Positions 22,964 through 34,551 of a stretch of DNA of 64,000 nt are shown piece by piece. The position numbers and the translations under genes were made by a program. This DNA is from Dryomyza anilis (Eukaryota; Arthropoda; Insecta; Diptera; Dryomyzidae), in assembly GCA_951804985.1 (NCBI GenBank), contig OX638131.1, positions 84,284,638-84,348,637 of the forward strand, given 5' to 3'. Under the pieces are notes generated by a model. It ran no database searches, was not told where the DNA came from, and was given only the letters and a program-made list of their open reading frames with translations. The first letter of the stretch is position 1. Every line of letters starts with the position of its first letter.

Positions 22964-25086
22964 ATATCGTCACTGCCAAGCCAAAGGGGCGAATGTGCAT
23001 TATTAAAAATGTTGGGAAATCAAATTTTAAAGTTTGAAGTGCTTTAAAAATTAGAAAAATTTAGTTTTTTTTAAATTTTTTCTGTTATTTTGGTTTATTC
23101 ATGAATTCTTATAACGTATATAAAATATCTTTGGTTTTGGACAATTTTCTGGATTATAAATACGAATTTCGTGAGGCTATATCCTGACCAAAACGCAAAT
23201 ATTTATGTTTTTTATGCAATAACTTTTTATTAGCTCAAAACAAAATAGTGATGTAGAGGGATTAATTGATTGTTTTTAAAGCACCTATCTATTGGCATCA
23301 TTATTTAAAAATATTTTGCCAAACATTAATTTGTCATTTGTTATTTGAAGGAAAATTTTTTGGCAAATTTAAATAATGATGCCAATCGATAGGTGCCTTA
23401 AAAACAGACAATTAATACCTTTGAACTACTATTTTATCTTGCACGAATAAAAAGTTATAGCAAAAAAACAAAGAAATTGGAAAAATTGAAAATCGTGTCA
23501 TGCCAAAAAGGGCGAATCTTTCCTTTTTCGCCATAACTATTTATTGGTACGAGATAAAATAGTATTGTGAAGGCATTTATTGTATGCTTTTAAAGCACCT
23601 ATCGAACTGTATCATTATTTAAAAATATTTTGCCAAACATTTTTCCTGCAAATAACAAATGGCATATTAATGTTTGACAAACTATTTTTAATTAATGATG
23701 CAGATAGATAGGTGCTTTAAAAACAAACAATAAATGCCTTCACTCTACTATTTTATCTCGTACCAATAAATAGTTATGGCGAAAAAGAAAAGATTCGCTC
23801 TTTTTGGCATGACAAGATTTTCAATTTTTCAAATTCGCGCTTTTGGTTTTCACTTTTGTGGCTAGATATATTCAACAAAATGGCGATTTTAGCACAGTTT
23901 ACTTGAGGAAAAACTACATTAAAAAATGTAAAAAAAAGCAAATGTCAATAATTGCACATTCGCCCCTTTGGCATGATAGTGACGATATCGTCACTATCAC
24001 GCAAAGAGGAAAAATCTGTAATTTTTAACATTTGCGTTATTTACATTTTTAAATGTAGTTCTTCCTCAAATATAATAATAATAATAACCACCTATCGATT
24101 GGCATCATTATTTTAAAATAATATTTCGATTTTTTGTTATTTGCAAGAAAAAAAGGTTTGATAAATTATTTTTAAATAATACAGCCAAGCAATAGGTGCT
24201 TAGAAAACAAACTTCATTATACTATTTTATCTTGTACCAATAAAAAGTAATGGCAAAAAAATGATAAGATTCGCCCTTTTGACATGACCAAATTTTCAAT
24301 TTTTCGAATCTATTCTATTTGCAAGCGATATTGCTACAATTTAAAATAGTAATTTAAAGGCATTAATTGTTTGTTTTTAATGCACATATCGATTAGCATC
24401 GTTATTATAATAATTTTTTTGTCATTTTTGGTTTTTTAAGAAAAGTTTTTGGAAAAATATTTTTAAATAATGATGCTACTCGATAGATGCATTAAAAATA
24501 AACAATTAATGCCTTTAAATCACTATTTTATCTTGTACTAATAAAAAGTTATGGCAAAAAAATGATAAGATTCGCCCTTTTGACTTGACCAAAATTTTCA
24601 ATTTTTCGAATCTATTCTATTTGCAAGCGATATTGCTACAATTTAAAATAGTAATGTAAAGGCATTATTTGTTTGTTTTTAATGCACATATCGATTAGCA
24701 TCATTATAATAATATTTTTTTTTTTCATTTTTGGTTTTTTAAGAAAAGTTTTTGTAAAAATATTTTTAAATAATGGTGCTACTAGATGCATTAAAAATAA
24801 ACAATTAATGCATTTATATCACTATTTTATTTTGTACCAATGAAAAGTTATGGCAAAAAAAAACAAAATATTTGGGTTTTTTTCAGAATATAGCCTTACA
24901 AATCCGTATTTATAATTCATTAAGTGGTCCAAATCAAAAGATATTTTATATACGTTATACTAATTGACGAATAAACCAAAACTTTTCATTATTTTTGAAG
25001 CAATTCAAACATTATAATTTGATTTTCCAACTTTTTTAAAAATGCACATTACATTCGCCCCTTTTTTGGCATGTCAGTGACGATAT
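22964..25086. mobile_element. Composite 2.1-kb foldback element (two elements fused head to head)
   Basis: The outer ends are exact inverses: ATATCGTCACTG (from 22964) and CAGTGACGATAT (to 25086), each followed inward by GGCGAATGTGCATT-type sequence. The centre, 23975-23998, is a perfect 24-bp palindrome around GACGATATCGTC, formed by two element ends meeting. Each half has an outer arm, one or more large internal hairpins and a different inner arm (with AAACTACATTNAAAAATGTA). The arms are mirror images, so the whole locus is a nested inverted repeat. No open frame of substance. It resembles non-autonomous foldback or MITE-type elements; I cannot name the family. Confidence 0.85.
23480..23830. 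repeat. Internal hairpin module of the foldback family
   Basis: Long near-perfect palindrome. The left side reads TGCCAAAAAGGGCGAATC, TCGCCATAACTATTTATTGG, TAAAGCACCTATCG and ATTATTTAAAAATATTTTGC. The right side repeats the same words inverted, ending GATTCGCTCTTTTTGGCATG. Related modules occur at about 23190-23500, 24190-24600 and 27175-27800. Confidence 0.85.
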
Positions 25087-25490
25087 GATTTGTTATGAAA
25101 TATAATTTTAAATGTGTAATAATTATATTTAAATTAATACGATTTTTCTTTTAAACTGTCTAATAATAAATAAATATTCAATGTAATTGTAACTAGTCAT
25201 CCTAAGGAAACTTTAACTTTGAACCCAAAAAAAAAAAGAAAAATCAAATTTTATAGTTATTTTTGTTAAAGGGCAATGAATCATTGTGCAATTATTTATT
25301 GAAAGTTAGTAATCTTTTAAGACTTCTTTTACAAAAAACCGAAAATAACGGAATTCACATGAAGGAGATGGTAAATTTACTTAACTTAATATTTTTAAAT
25401 TTTTTAAACAATATATAATATAATTAATGCTACCAAATGCAATAAAAAATTATATTAAATTTCAAAAATAAAAAGTATCAAAAAACCACG
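25087..25490. other. AT-rich spacer
   Basis: No repeat or gene recognised. Confidence 0.6.
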
Positions 25491-26300
25491 CATAATGTTT
25501 GGCACACTCGCGCAAAGCACTGCCATTTAGAGCGCGAAGGTGTTGGCAACATATGCACGTGATAATCTCCATTATATACTATGCAAAAATATATATTATT
25601 ATTTTTTGCTTTTTTTTTAATTTTTTCCGTATGTTTTTTTTTATATTTAACACTCATGCATATTCAAGTAGTTGGCAGCAACAGAAAATCATATGTGAAA
25701 CGAAAATGTTGAATATTTTGCGATGTTGCATTTTTATGCAGCATACTCGACACTTCATACTAATAGCAACAGCAACAACAAAAACAGGAGCAACAGCAAC
25801 AGCAAGAACAGGAGCAATAACAACAACATTGCGTTGTACATTAAACACCAGTCTACATATTTATCTTAGTGTTTATCTCTGTCTGTCCTTCTGTCTGTAT
25901 ATTCTGTATGTTTGTCTGTCTGTCCTTCTGTCTGTCTGTCTATCTGTCCTTCTGTCTGTACATGCATTTAACTGTCTGTTTATTTTGGCCTCTGTTTGCT
26001 GTTCCTGCTGCGCACTTATTTTGTTGTTGTTCTTGACTATGCTGCATGTTGCTGCTACTGTTGTTGCCTACTACTTCTGTTGCCGTTATTGCTGTTACCA
26101 GTTACAAACTTTTTTCATTTGCACAATTATTATGCGAGAAATTTTCAAAACTCATTTGCACCGCACACATCAGACACCAGCCAAAAGTTGGAGTCATTAT
26201 ATGGCATCGTATGCCATTAGTAGCAACATATGCAACAGCAGCAACACTTGTAGCAACAACAACAGCAATATAAATACCAACAACAAAAAAATATTATTAT
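25491..26300. other. CAACAG/CTGT-rich island, no gene supported
   Basis: Contains AACAGCAACAACAAAAACAG-type tracts (25770-25830), a (CTGT)n-rich stretch (25868-25980), CTGCTGTT-rich DNA (26000-26100) and more CAACAACAGCAA (26230-26290). A 267-codon open frame (25499-26302) spans it but its translation is low complexity (T/A, then L/S/C/V) and resembles no family. Such tracts are common in untranslated and intronic DNA of flies. Confidence 0.5.
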
Positions 26301-26650
26301 AAGTAATGAGAATTTTAAATTAAAATGTAGACACTACAATATTTAAATGTAAAAATCTCGACGTAAAACTATTGATAGAACTGATTTTCAAAACGGTAAT
26401 GGTCCTTTCCTAAACCAAAATTGTCGGCAGGAAACTAGCAGGCAAACAATAATTTTTAAGTAATGAAATCCAAATTTTTAGAAAGTTTGTTGTCTGAATT
26501 TTCAAAGTAAAATTGGCAGAGAAATGGCAGTCAAAGGTAGGTAATGGTAGGGAAAACGGGTGAAAGCAAAATGGTAGGCATAAGCAGATCAAGGCACAGA
26601 ATAGGGTGCAAGAAAATATCAGGCAAAGGTCTGCCACGGAGCATAAATAC
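26301..26650. other. AT-rich, then purine-rich DNA
   Basis: 26410-26640 is purine-rich with repeated GGCA/GGTA words (GGCAGTCAAAGGTAGG). No gene seen. Confidence 0.5.
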
Positions 26651-27969
26651 ATATAGTCACTGTCATGCTAAAAGGACGAATGTGCATTTTTAAAAATATT
26701 GAGAAATCAAATTTTAAAGTGCTATAAGAATTAGTAAATTTTTTTTTCAATTTATTTTGGTTTATTGATCAATTATTACAACGTTTATAATATATCTTTG
26801 GATTTGGACAACTTACTGATTTAGAAATATGGATTTTGTGAGGCCATATCCTGACCAAAATGCAAATATTTTTGTTTTTTATGCTATAACTCTTTATTTG
26901 CGCATGCTAAAATAGCACCCATCTATTAGCAACATTATTTAAAAATAATTTTCCAAATATTAATTTGTCATATCGTCAGTATCATGCCAAAGGGGCGAAT
27001 ATGCAATTTTTGACATTTGCATTTTTTTACATTTTTGAATGTAGTTTTTCCTCTAGTATACTGTGCTAAAATCGCGTGTCGTTTTGTAGGATATTTCTAG
27101 CCACAAAAGTCAAAACAAAAAGGCGAATTTGAAAAATTGAAAATTTTTGACATTTGCATTTTTTTTTGTCATGCCAAAAGGGCGAATCTTTTCTTTTTCG
27201 CAATAACTTTTTATTGATACGAGATAAAATAGTGGTGTAAAGGCATTTATTGTTTACTTTTAAAGCACCTATCGATCTGCATCATTATTTAAAAATATTT
27301 TGCCAAACATTAATTTGCCATTTGTTATTTGCAGGAAAAAATGTTTGGCCACATATTTTGAAATAATGATGCAGATCGATAGGTGATTTAAAAACAATCA
27401 ATTAATACCTCTACATTACTATTTTATCTTGTACCAATAAAAAATTATAGCAAAAAAATCAAAAAATTTGAAAAATGGAAAATCTTGTCATGCCAAAAGG
27501 GCGATTCTTTTAGTTTTTTTGTTATTACTCTATATTGGTGCAATATAAAATAGTGATGTAAAGGCATTTATTGTGTGTTTTCAAAGCACCTATCGAATGA
27601 TACCTTATTTAGAAATATTTTGACAAACATTTTTCTGGCAAATGATAAAAATTCAAAAAATTATTATAAAATAATGATGATGGTCGATATGTGCTTTAAA
27701 AATAAACAATTTATGCCTTTACACCACAATTTGATCTTATACCAATCAAAAGTTATTTCAAAAAAACGAAATGTTGTTATGCCCTTTTGGCATAACAACA
27801 TTTGCAATTTTTCGAATTCGCCCTTTTGTGTTTTGTAGCTAGAAATATCCAACAAAATCACTCACGATTTTGGCACAGTATACTTGAGGAAAAACTACAT
27901 TCCAAAATGTAAAAAAATGCAAATGTCAAAAATTTAACATTCGCCCCTTTGGCATGATAGTGACGATAT
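26651..27969. mobile_element. Composite foldback element, second copy of the family
   Basis: Starts with an outer arm of the 22964 type (ATATAGTCACTGTCATGC at 26651), truncated, which abuts a complete element at 26970 (TATCGTCAGTATCATGCC). That element has long terminal inverted repeats of roughly 0.19 kb (26970-27160 against 27785-27969, ending GCATGATAGTGACGATAT) and two large internal palindromes (about 27173-27490 and 27485-27795). All modules begin with GTCATGCCAAAAGGGCGA-like words. No coding capacity. Confidence 0.85.
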
Positions 27970-28279
27970 AGTCTAGTATTGTATTTCCTACCATACTCTT
28001 AAAACCGCTACTATAATAACAGTTTCCATTCAAAGTTTTTCTCTCTCGTTTCGATTCAATGATTTTCGAAGTTAAATTATTTTACAAAATACATTTTTTT
28101 TGGCCGAACTTCATTAGTAATTTCCCAGTGAAAGACTTATTATATACCCAGTATTCCTATTTGTCTTTCCAAGCAGAATGTTGAATCTTCCGAAGAAGAA
28201 CACTAAAAATTATATTCGTTTTCTGAGAACATACCATAACTGTCCTTTCAATATTGGTTCTCTCAGAAGAACCCATATC
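27970..28279. other. Spacer, no feature recognised
   Basis: Mixed AT-rich DNA without a recognised repeat or frame. Confidence 0.5.
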
Positions 28280-29010
28280 AACCCTCTATACACTTTTCAA
28301 GTCAGTTAAGAAACATAGCTGAACTGAATTTTTGGCAGACTCGAGGATGTTTGAAGACATTTAATTGAAAGACAGTGGCGGAGAATGTAAAAAAACTGTA
28401 TCGAAAAACTGCCTTTAAATTTCGACAAAATTTGATAATCTGTCGTTATTTCCCACAATCTTTCATTTGTCTGTATGTCTGCCGTAATATACCAAACAAA
28501 AATTCTGAGCCTCCCTAAAAGTATTTTGTGAAACTGCCTTTAAAATTACAAACAATTTGAGATCCTTCCGAACAAACATTTTTTGGAGGGCTGCGGCAGC
28601 TAAAAAGTTTTTTTTTCGAATGATTTTGAGTAGACAATGACGATGTTTGTATTAAAATCAGTTCATTTTATACATCAAGCTTTAATAATCTGCAATAATT
28701 TCTCGCAATCTTCCATATATCTGTATTTCTGCTGTAATATACTAATGAATATTATGAAAAATACAGACAAAAGCAGAGTTAATAAGGAAATATCTCCATA
28801 CAGAGAAGTTTTGGCAGACTCGAGAAAGTTGGAAGACATTAAATTGAAAGATAGTGGCGGAGTTTGTACCCTCAATAAAATATGCTGTGAATTTGCCCTA
28901 CAAATTGGAACGAATTTGATATCCTTCCGAGCCAACATATTTGGGAGATCCGTGGCAGTTTAAATAAACAAATGTTCGAAAGATTTAAAGTAGATAATGA
29001 CTAATTTGTA
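28280..29010 (+). repeat. Decayed tandem duplication, unit about 0.48 kb
   Basis: TTTGGCAGACTCGAG occurs at 28331 and 28810, followed in both by GAAGACATTWAATTGAAAGA and AGTGGCGGAG. An intervening block (ATCCTTCCGAACAAACATTT, CAATCTTYCATWTRTCTGTA) is also shared. A 108-codon open frame at 28637-28963 reads through the second unit but has no homologue that I recognise, and it is not open in the first unit. Confidence 0.7.
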
Positions 29011-29231
29011 TCAAAAGCTGTTCATTTCATGCTCATTTCCAAAAAATGCCATTCAAATTCTACAAAATTTAAAAATTTCGAGAATATTTGAAAACTATTG
29101 ATAGGAAGATTTTAAGCAGACAATCGCGTGGTTAGTATCAAAAATTACCTAGTTCTTATCAAGAACTTTCAATTTTCTGGTCTTATGCAATACGCCGTGA
29201 ATCGTTCAAATTACAAAAAAATTGCCATATG

Positions 29232-29655
29232 GGCATCGTAGTGCAAATTTCCATACGGAACGTCCGGAATTATTCTGCGATTTATTACAAAATAACCGTA
29301 AGCTTTAGCAACAAAGTATACATAAACAAAAATAAAATAAATTTTCTCAGCTATGTTTTCAGATAATTCAAAAAAATATACATTGTACGCAAAAAATATT
29401 TTTATAATAAAAATCGTACTGCTGTGTGATTTATTTTAAAAACTATAAATTTTAGTAACAAAATGTAAATATAAAAAGAAAGCACATGAAATTAGCTATT
29501 TTCAAAATAATTCAAAAAAATTATTTGTATGAAAAATTTGCAGACTTTTTGGCATTTCCATATGAACCTCAACATACACTTTCGTTATTGTCCCGTCCGG
29601 AACGACCACTATTTAAGTTATATCTTTTGAACTACCGTATAGAATTCTCTAGTTT
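29232..29655 (+). repeat. Dispersed repeat, copy 1 (TCCGGAATTATTCTG family)
   Basis: Begins GTGCAAATTTCCATACGGAA and runs through CCGGAATTATTCTGYGATTT, TCCATATGAACC, TTGTCCCGTCCGGAA and CTACCGTATAGAATTCTC. The same ordered blocks occur at 61090-61545. Internal sub-repeats of TTCCGTCCGGAA and GTGATTTATT are visible. Identity of the family unknown; no coding frame. Confidence 0.8.
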
Positions 29656-29659
29656 GTTG

Positions 29660-29741
29660 CAATGCAGCAAATTATTTATTCGCCGCAGTTACAGCAATTA
29701 TATTTGCTAAAACTGCGCCGATTAAATTATTTGCTGCATTG
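29660..29741. other. 82-nt stem-loop
   Basis: CAATGCAGCAAATTATTTAT at the left pairs with ATTATTTGCTGCATTG at the right, and CGCCGCAGTT pairs with AACTGCGCCG with few mismatches. This gives a stem of about 30 bp and a loop of about 17 nt. It lies at the end of the dispersed repeat, just where the copy at 61 kb diverges. It could be a pre-miRNA-like hairpin or a small inverted repeat; nothing here shows expression. Confidence 0.6.
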
Positions 29742-30340
29742 ACGTACAAATTTTCAAATTAGCGGACGCAATTCCTTATATAACGAAGCATAGCAAATGT
29801 TTTCATTAAATTTGTGAATTTAATTGCTGGATTGATTAATGAATGTAATTAATATCGATTGCTAGATTTACGTTGATTGTTTTTCTTCTGTGCAGTTAAA
29901 AATAGCATCAGCAAATTTTATAGAATTTATGTATACGATGTCCACGGCACAAAACCACTTGGAAAGTAGAATTGAAATGCTTACTATAAGTTCGAATTTT
30001 CACTCAAACACAAATGTTCGTTAAAAATCTATGTTCAATAAAAAAATTCAATTTTTCAACAGGAATTCAATTTTTCACTGAAAATTCAAATATTCTATAT
30101 ATATTCAAATTTTCAGTAAACAAAGTAAAATTTTCACATAAATTTAAAATTTTCATTAACATTTCCAAGATTAATAAAAATTCCAATACTCACTAAAAAT
30201 TCAAAAGTTCACTTAAATCAAATATTCACTATGTTTTTACAAAAAAAATTTAAGTTTTCACAAAAAATTCAAATTTTCACAAACATTTAAATTTTCAAAA
30301 AAAAAAGAAAAACAATTAAACTAAAATTAAATTAAAAAAT
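29742..30340. other. AT-rich DNA grading into a TTTTCAC satellite
   Basis: 29742-30000 is AT-rich. From 30000 AATTCAATTTTTCACT-like words appear with irregular spacing, the decayed edge of the next array. Confidence 0.6.
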
Positions 30341-30349
30341 AAAAATTAA

Positions 30350-31510
30350 ATTTTTAACTAATAATTCAATTTTTCACTACAAATTCAATTTTTCACAAAG
30401 AATTCAATTTTTCACTAAAAAATTAATTTTTCACAAAAATTCAATTTTTCACTAAAATTTCCAATTTTCACTTAAAATTCAATGTTTCACTGAAATATCA
30501 ATTTTTCACTAAAATTTCAAATATTCACTAAAAATTCAAATTTCACTAAAAATTCAATTTTTCACTAAAAATTCAATTTTTCACTAAAATTTCAAATGTT
30601 CACTAAAAATTCTATTTTCACTAAAAATTCAATTTTTCACTAAAAATTAAAATTTTCACTAAAATTTCAATTTTTCACTAAAAATTCAAATTTTCACTAA
30701 AAATTCAAATTTTCACTAAAAATTCAAATTTTCACTAAAAATTCAAATTTTCACTAAAAATTCAAATTTTCACTAAAAATTCAAATTTTCACTACAAATT
30801 CAATTTTTCACTAAAAATTCAAATTTTCACTAAAAATTCAAATTTTCACTAAAAATTCAAATTTTCACTAAAAATTCAAATTTTCACTACATATACTAAA
30901 AATTCATTTTATCACTAAAAATTCAATTTTCATCATAAATTCAAATTTTCACTAAAAATTAAATTTTTCACTAAAAATTAAATTTTTCACTAAAAATTAA
31001 ATTTTTCACTAAAAATTAAATTTTTCACTAAAAATTCAATTTTTCACTAAAAATTCAATTTTTCACTAAAAATTCAAATTTTCACTAAAAATTCAATTTT
31101 TCACTAAAAATTCAATTTTTCACTAAAAATTCAATTTTTCACTAAAAATTCAAATTTTCACTAAAAATTCAAATTTTCACTAAAAATTCAAATTTTCACT
31201 AAAAATTCAAATTTTCACTAAAAATTCAAATTTTCCCTAAAAATTCAAATTTTCACTAAAAATTCAATTTTTCACTAAAAATTCAATTTTTCACCAAAAA
31301 TTTAATTTTCATTATAAAATCAAATTTTCACTATAAAATTCAATTTTTCACTAAAAATTCAATTTTTCACTAAAAATTCAATTTTTCAATAAAAATTCAA
31401 TTTTCATCATAAATTCAAATTTTCACTATAAAATTCAATTTTTCATTAAAAAAAAAATAACTTTTCACTAAAAATTTAATTTTTCCTAAAAAATCCAATT
31501 TACTAAAAAG
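30350..31510. repeat. 19-bp array, AATTCAAATTTTCACTAAA type
   Basis: About 55-60 tandem 19-bp units. Three variants form homogeneous runs: AATTCAAATTTTCACTAAA, AATTCAATTTTTCACTAAA and AATTAAATTTTTCACTAAA. The best runs are at 30660-30890 and 30940-31270. The same unit, same orientation, makes the array at 41630. Confidence 0.95.
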
Positions 31511-32189
31511 TCATATTTTATGCAAAATTAAAATGTTCATAAAATTCTAAAATTTTACTGTTTTACAACGACGAAAAGTTGTATACAAAATTTGAAAATT
31601 TTTCTATAAATTTAATTTATGTACTACATAAATTCTGGAATTTACAAGAAACATAATCAGAAAAATCGTGAATAAAATGAAATTTTCGAAAAATTTGTTC
31701 TACCGAACAAAATATTTAACTGAAATAAAATTGTATTCTCATAAATTAATCTATTTGGATATAGAAAATTCGTTTTAATACTTATTCTTGAAATTTCTGA
31801 ATATTACACTAAAAATTTAAAATGTTTTCTATAAATTAACATTTTTTTTTAAACCAAACGGAAAAACTAATATATAGAATATGGAAATAAATTGAATTAT
31901 AAAATTATATATGTTACACAATAATATTTATCATCAATGTTAACTCAAGTCGGTAGTTTAAATAAATGGAATATTTAAAATTTTAAATCAGCATTATTTG
32001 TATCATTTTCTAGTTTTTTTAGATTTACCACAATTCATAGTGAGTTAGACTTTATTTTCCTTACACTGGTTTTAGTTGCTTTCTTAATTAGTACAAATTC
32101 TATTTTTAGGATATATTATTTCTGACCGAAATAGATTAACAAATAAACAGATATTTGAGACATATATTTGAGACACATATTAGAGACAC
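31511..32189. other. AT-rich spacer
   Basis: AT-rich sequence. GAGACACATATTTGAGACAC words repeat a few times near 32155-32205. No gene recognised. Confidence 0.55.
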
Positions 32190-33700
32190 ATTTTTGAGAC
32201 TTTTTGAGTGTCACGTTGGCACACTTGTCGTCTAACAGACCGGTAAAACAAAAAGACGATAAACGACGACACACATCCACCCACTTGCATTCGCTCGTAA
32301 ATCACCTGTTTTTCGCATTTGTCGCATATCCTGTTAGCAGCCCGAAATCATTGACGAACACGCGTTCGTTCTTTTGATATCCAGCGGCTGGCTGACTGAA
32401 TGTCGACGGACGACTGAATGACGACGCCACCGAATGATGACAACGCGAGGGCGACGCGAAGGAACCGCCGACGACTCGAGGGTCGCGTCGAACGAACACG
32501 CGTTACGAAGTAACAAATTGAACGCTTTAAAAACCGATTAACACACGATGACAGGCACCGCACAAATACGACTGACTGACCGCGGCGCAGAAACGAAACA
32601 CTAAAATTTGCTTTATTTTATTTCGAGCACAGCAGCTCGGATTTAAACGACAACGAAGACGACGATAATTTTGATGTTTTTCGGTGGCATTAATATAGAG
32701 GATACATTTTTGAGGAAAACTTTTATTTTGGAAAATTCTTTTTTAATTTAAATTTTAATTTATTTTAAATTTTTTAAATATTTTTGTTTTTTAATAAATT
32801 TTTTAGTTTTTAAATTTTTAAGATTTTTTCAATACCTTGCTTAATTCTTCAACTTTAGGCAAAATTATTTTTAATTTTTCACACTATTCTTTTCACACGT
32901 CACGCATTACGACGACTGCGTTTTCGATTACGTGGCCACCCCGTTTGCTTTTCATTGCATGCTTTTGTTTTTTTTTTGTACAATTTTTCTTTTCTTTTTT
33001 TGTTTTGTAAATTTTTAACGTAAGCCTTTTGCGTAGCGCCCGTCACAAATTTAACATAACACTCCAATGGATGAGCTAAAACTGAAATTTGTTAAAAAGT
33101 TTTGTTGTCGCCAAAGGATAACAAGGATGCGTCGTCTGCAGCGTGCGCTGAATGCCGCAAAGCTTTCTCGCACTCACTCAGTAGCGCGCTCTCACAATCT
33201 CTATAAGGTATGCGCGCTCTCGCATTGTTATGCGCTCTCTCGAAGACAAAGTGAGACCGCGTTTACTTCGTTTTGTCTATGACACAATTACTCACAACAT
33301 AGTCGTTTAACGTATTACGTTATGCTCATATAAACTTCAACATTTATTACGTTACGTTGTTTCAAATTTTTAACGTTGTTTTGCTAATTATACGTTACTC
33401 TTTTACTTTAAGTTGTTTTACCAATTTTATTTATACGAAAACGAGTTTACAAATTTTACATTAATTTGGGAACATTACGTTAAATTACATCGAATTACTG
33501 AACCCATGTCGGCATCATAACAACAACAGCCGAATGCCAAACGAGCACGCAACGAAGTCTCAGACCAAAAACAAGAGAAACAGAGAGAGCGAAAAACAAA
33601 AAATACAAAAATAAACAAAACTACAAAACTTTGTTTGCTCTCTGCTGACATCTGAGTGAGAGACTGAACCGTTATTTATAAAGAGCACAAACAGTTTTTT
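32190..33700. promoter_or_regulatory. CpG-richer island with promoter-like motifs
   Basis: The most GC- and CpG-rich stretch of the window (32200-32680 and 33030-33290), for example CGACGACTCGAGGGTCGCGT. Between 33186 and 33239 the word GCGCTCTC occurs three times. GAGAGAGCGAAAAAC follows at about 33583 and CTCTCTGCTGACATCTGAG at about 33640, with ACCGTTATTTATAAAGAGC near 33670. GAGA/CTCTC clusters are an established feature of many fly promoters (bound by GAGA factor). Overlapping open frames on the minus strand at 32302-32563 are explained by composition. A promoter or 5' untranslated exon of a gene outside the window is possible but unproven. Confidence 0.4.
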
Positions 33701-33829
33701 AAAAGCTTTAAAAGAGCTGTTTGCACTAAATACTAAATCGTTTGAAAATAACGTAATTTTGCTAATTACGTTTTGAGAAACGAATAATTTAAGAGAATAT
33801 TTGGTGTTTTAACGTATTTAGTAAAAATT

Positions 33830-34515
33830 TTAATGTTAAATAAAAATTTGAATAGAAAGAAATTTTATTTTTTTAGTGAAAAATTAATTTTTAGTGAAAA
33901 GTATTAGTAAAAATTTGACTTTTTATTTTAATTTTGAAAATTTTATAAAACATTAATTTTAAAGGAAAAATTGAATTTTTAATGAAAAATTTAATTTTTA
34001 TGAAAAATTGAATTTTTATGAAAAATTGAATTTTTATGAAAAATTGAATTTTTATGAAAAATTATTTAGTAAAAATTATAATTTTTTGTGAAAAATGCAA
34101 TTCAAAGTGAAAAATTGAATTTTTAGAAAAAAAAAATAAATTTGTAGTGAAAATTGAGTTTTTAATAAACATTTTATTTTTTGTTAAAAGTTGAATTTTT
34201 AAAGAAAAATTAAATTTTTTATTGAAGTTTTTTGTAAACAATTTATTTTTAGTGAAAAATTGAAGTTTTAATGAAAAACTTAAATTCAGTAAAAAATTTA
34301 ATTTAATTGAATTTATAGTGAAAAATTTAATTTTTAGTCAAAATTTTATTTATAGTGAAAAATTGAATTTTTAATGAAAAATTTAGTGAACAATTTAATT
34401 TCTAGTGAGTAATTGAATTTATGGTAAAAATTTGAATTTGTGGTGAAAAATGGATTTTATAGTGAACATTTTAATTTTAATTGAAAATTGAATTTTAAGT
34501 GAAAAAATTGAATTT
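33830..34515. repeat. 19-bp array in the opposite orientation (TTTTTAGTGAAAAATTGAA)
   Basis: Decayed tandem repeat whose unit is the reverse complement of the 30350 and 41630 unit. The cleanest part is 33960-34080, where shortened TTTTTATGAAAAATTGAA units run in series. With the 30350 array it brackets the CpG-richer island in inverted orientation. Confidence 0.8.
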
Positions 34516-34551
34516 TCAGTATAAACTAAAAAAAATGTATAAACATTTTAA

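Noticed and set aside
25499..26302. Longest open frame in the window, 267 codons
   Set aside because: Translation is low complexity, derived from ACA/GCA and CTGT repeats. It overlaps other open frames on both strands and resembles no protein family.
28637..28963. 108-codon frame with plausible amino-acid composition
   Set aside because: It lies within a decayed tandem duplication and is not open in the sister unit, so it is probably chance.
30350..31510. CRISPR-like regular repeat
   Set aside because: Units are directly contiguous with no unique spacers, the DNA is eukaryotic in character and no cas genes are present; it is a satellite.
32302..32563. Three overlapping Arg/Ser-rich minus-strand frames
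   Set aside because: All three phases are open because of composition in the CpG-rich patch; none has a recognisable domain. Treated as part of the island.
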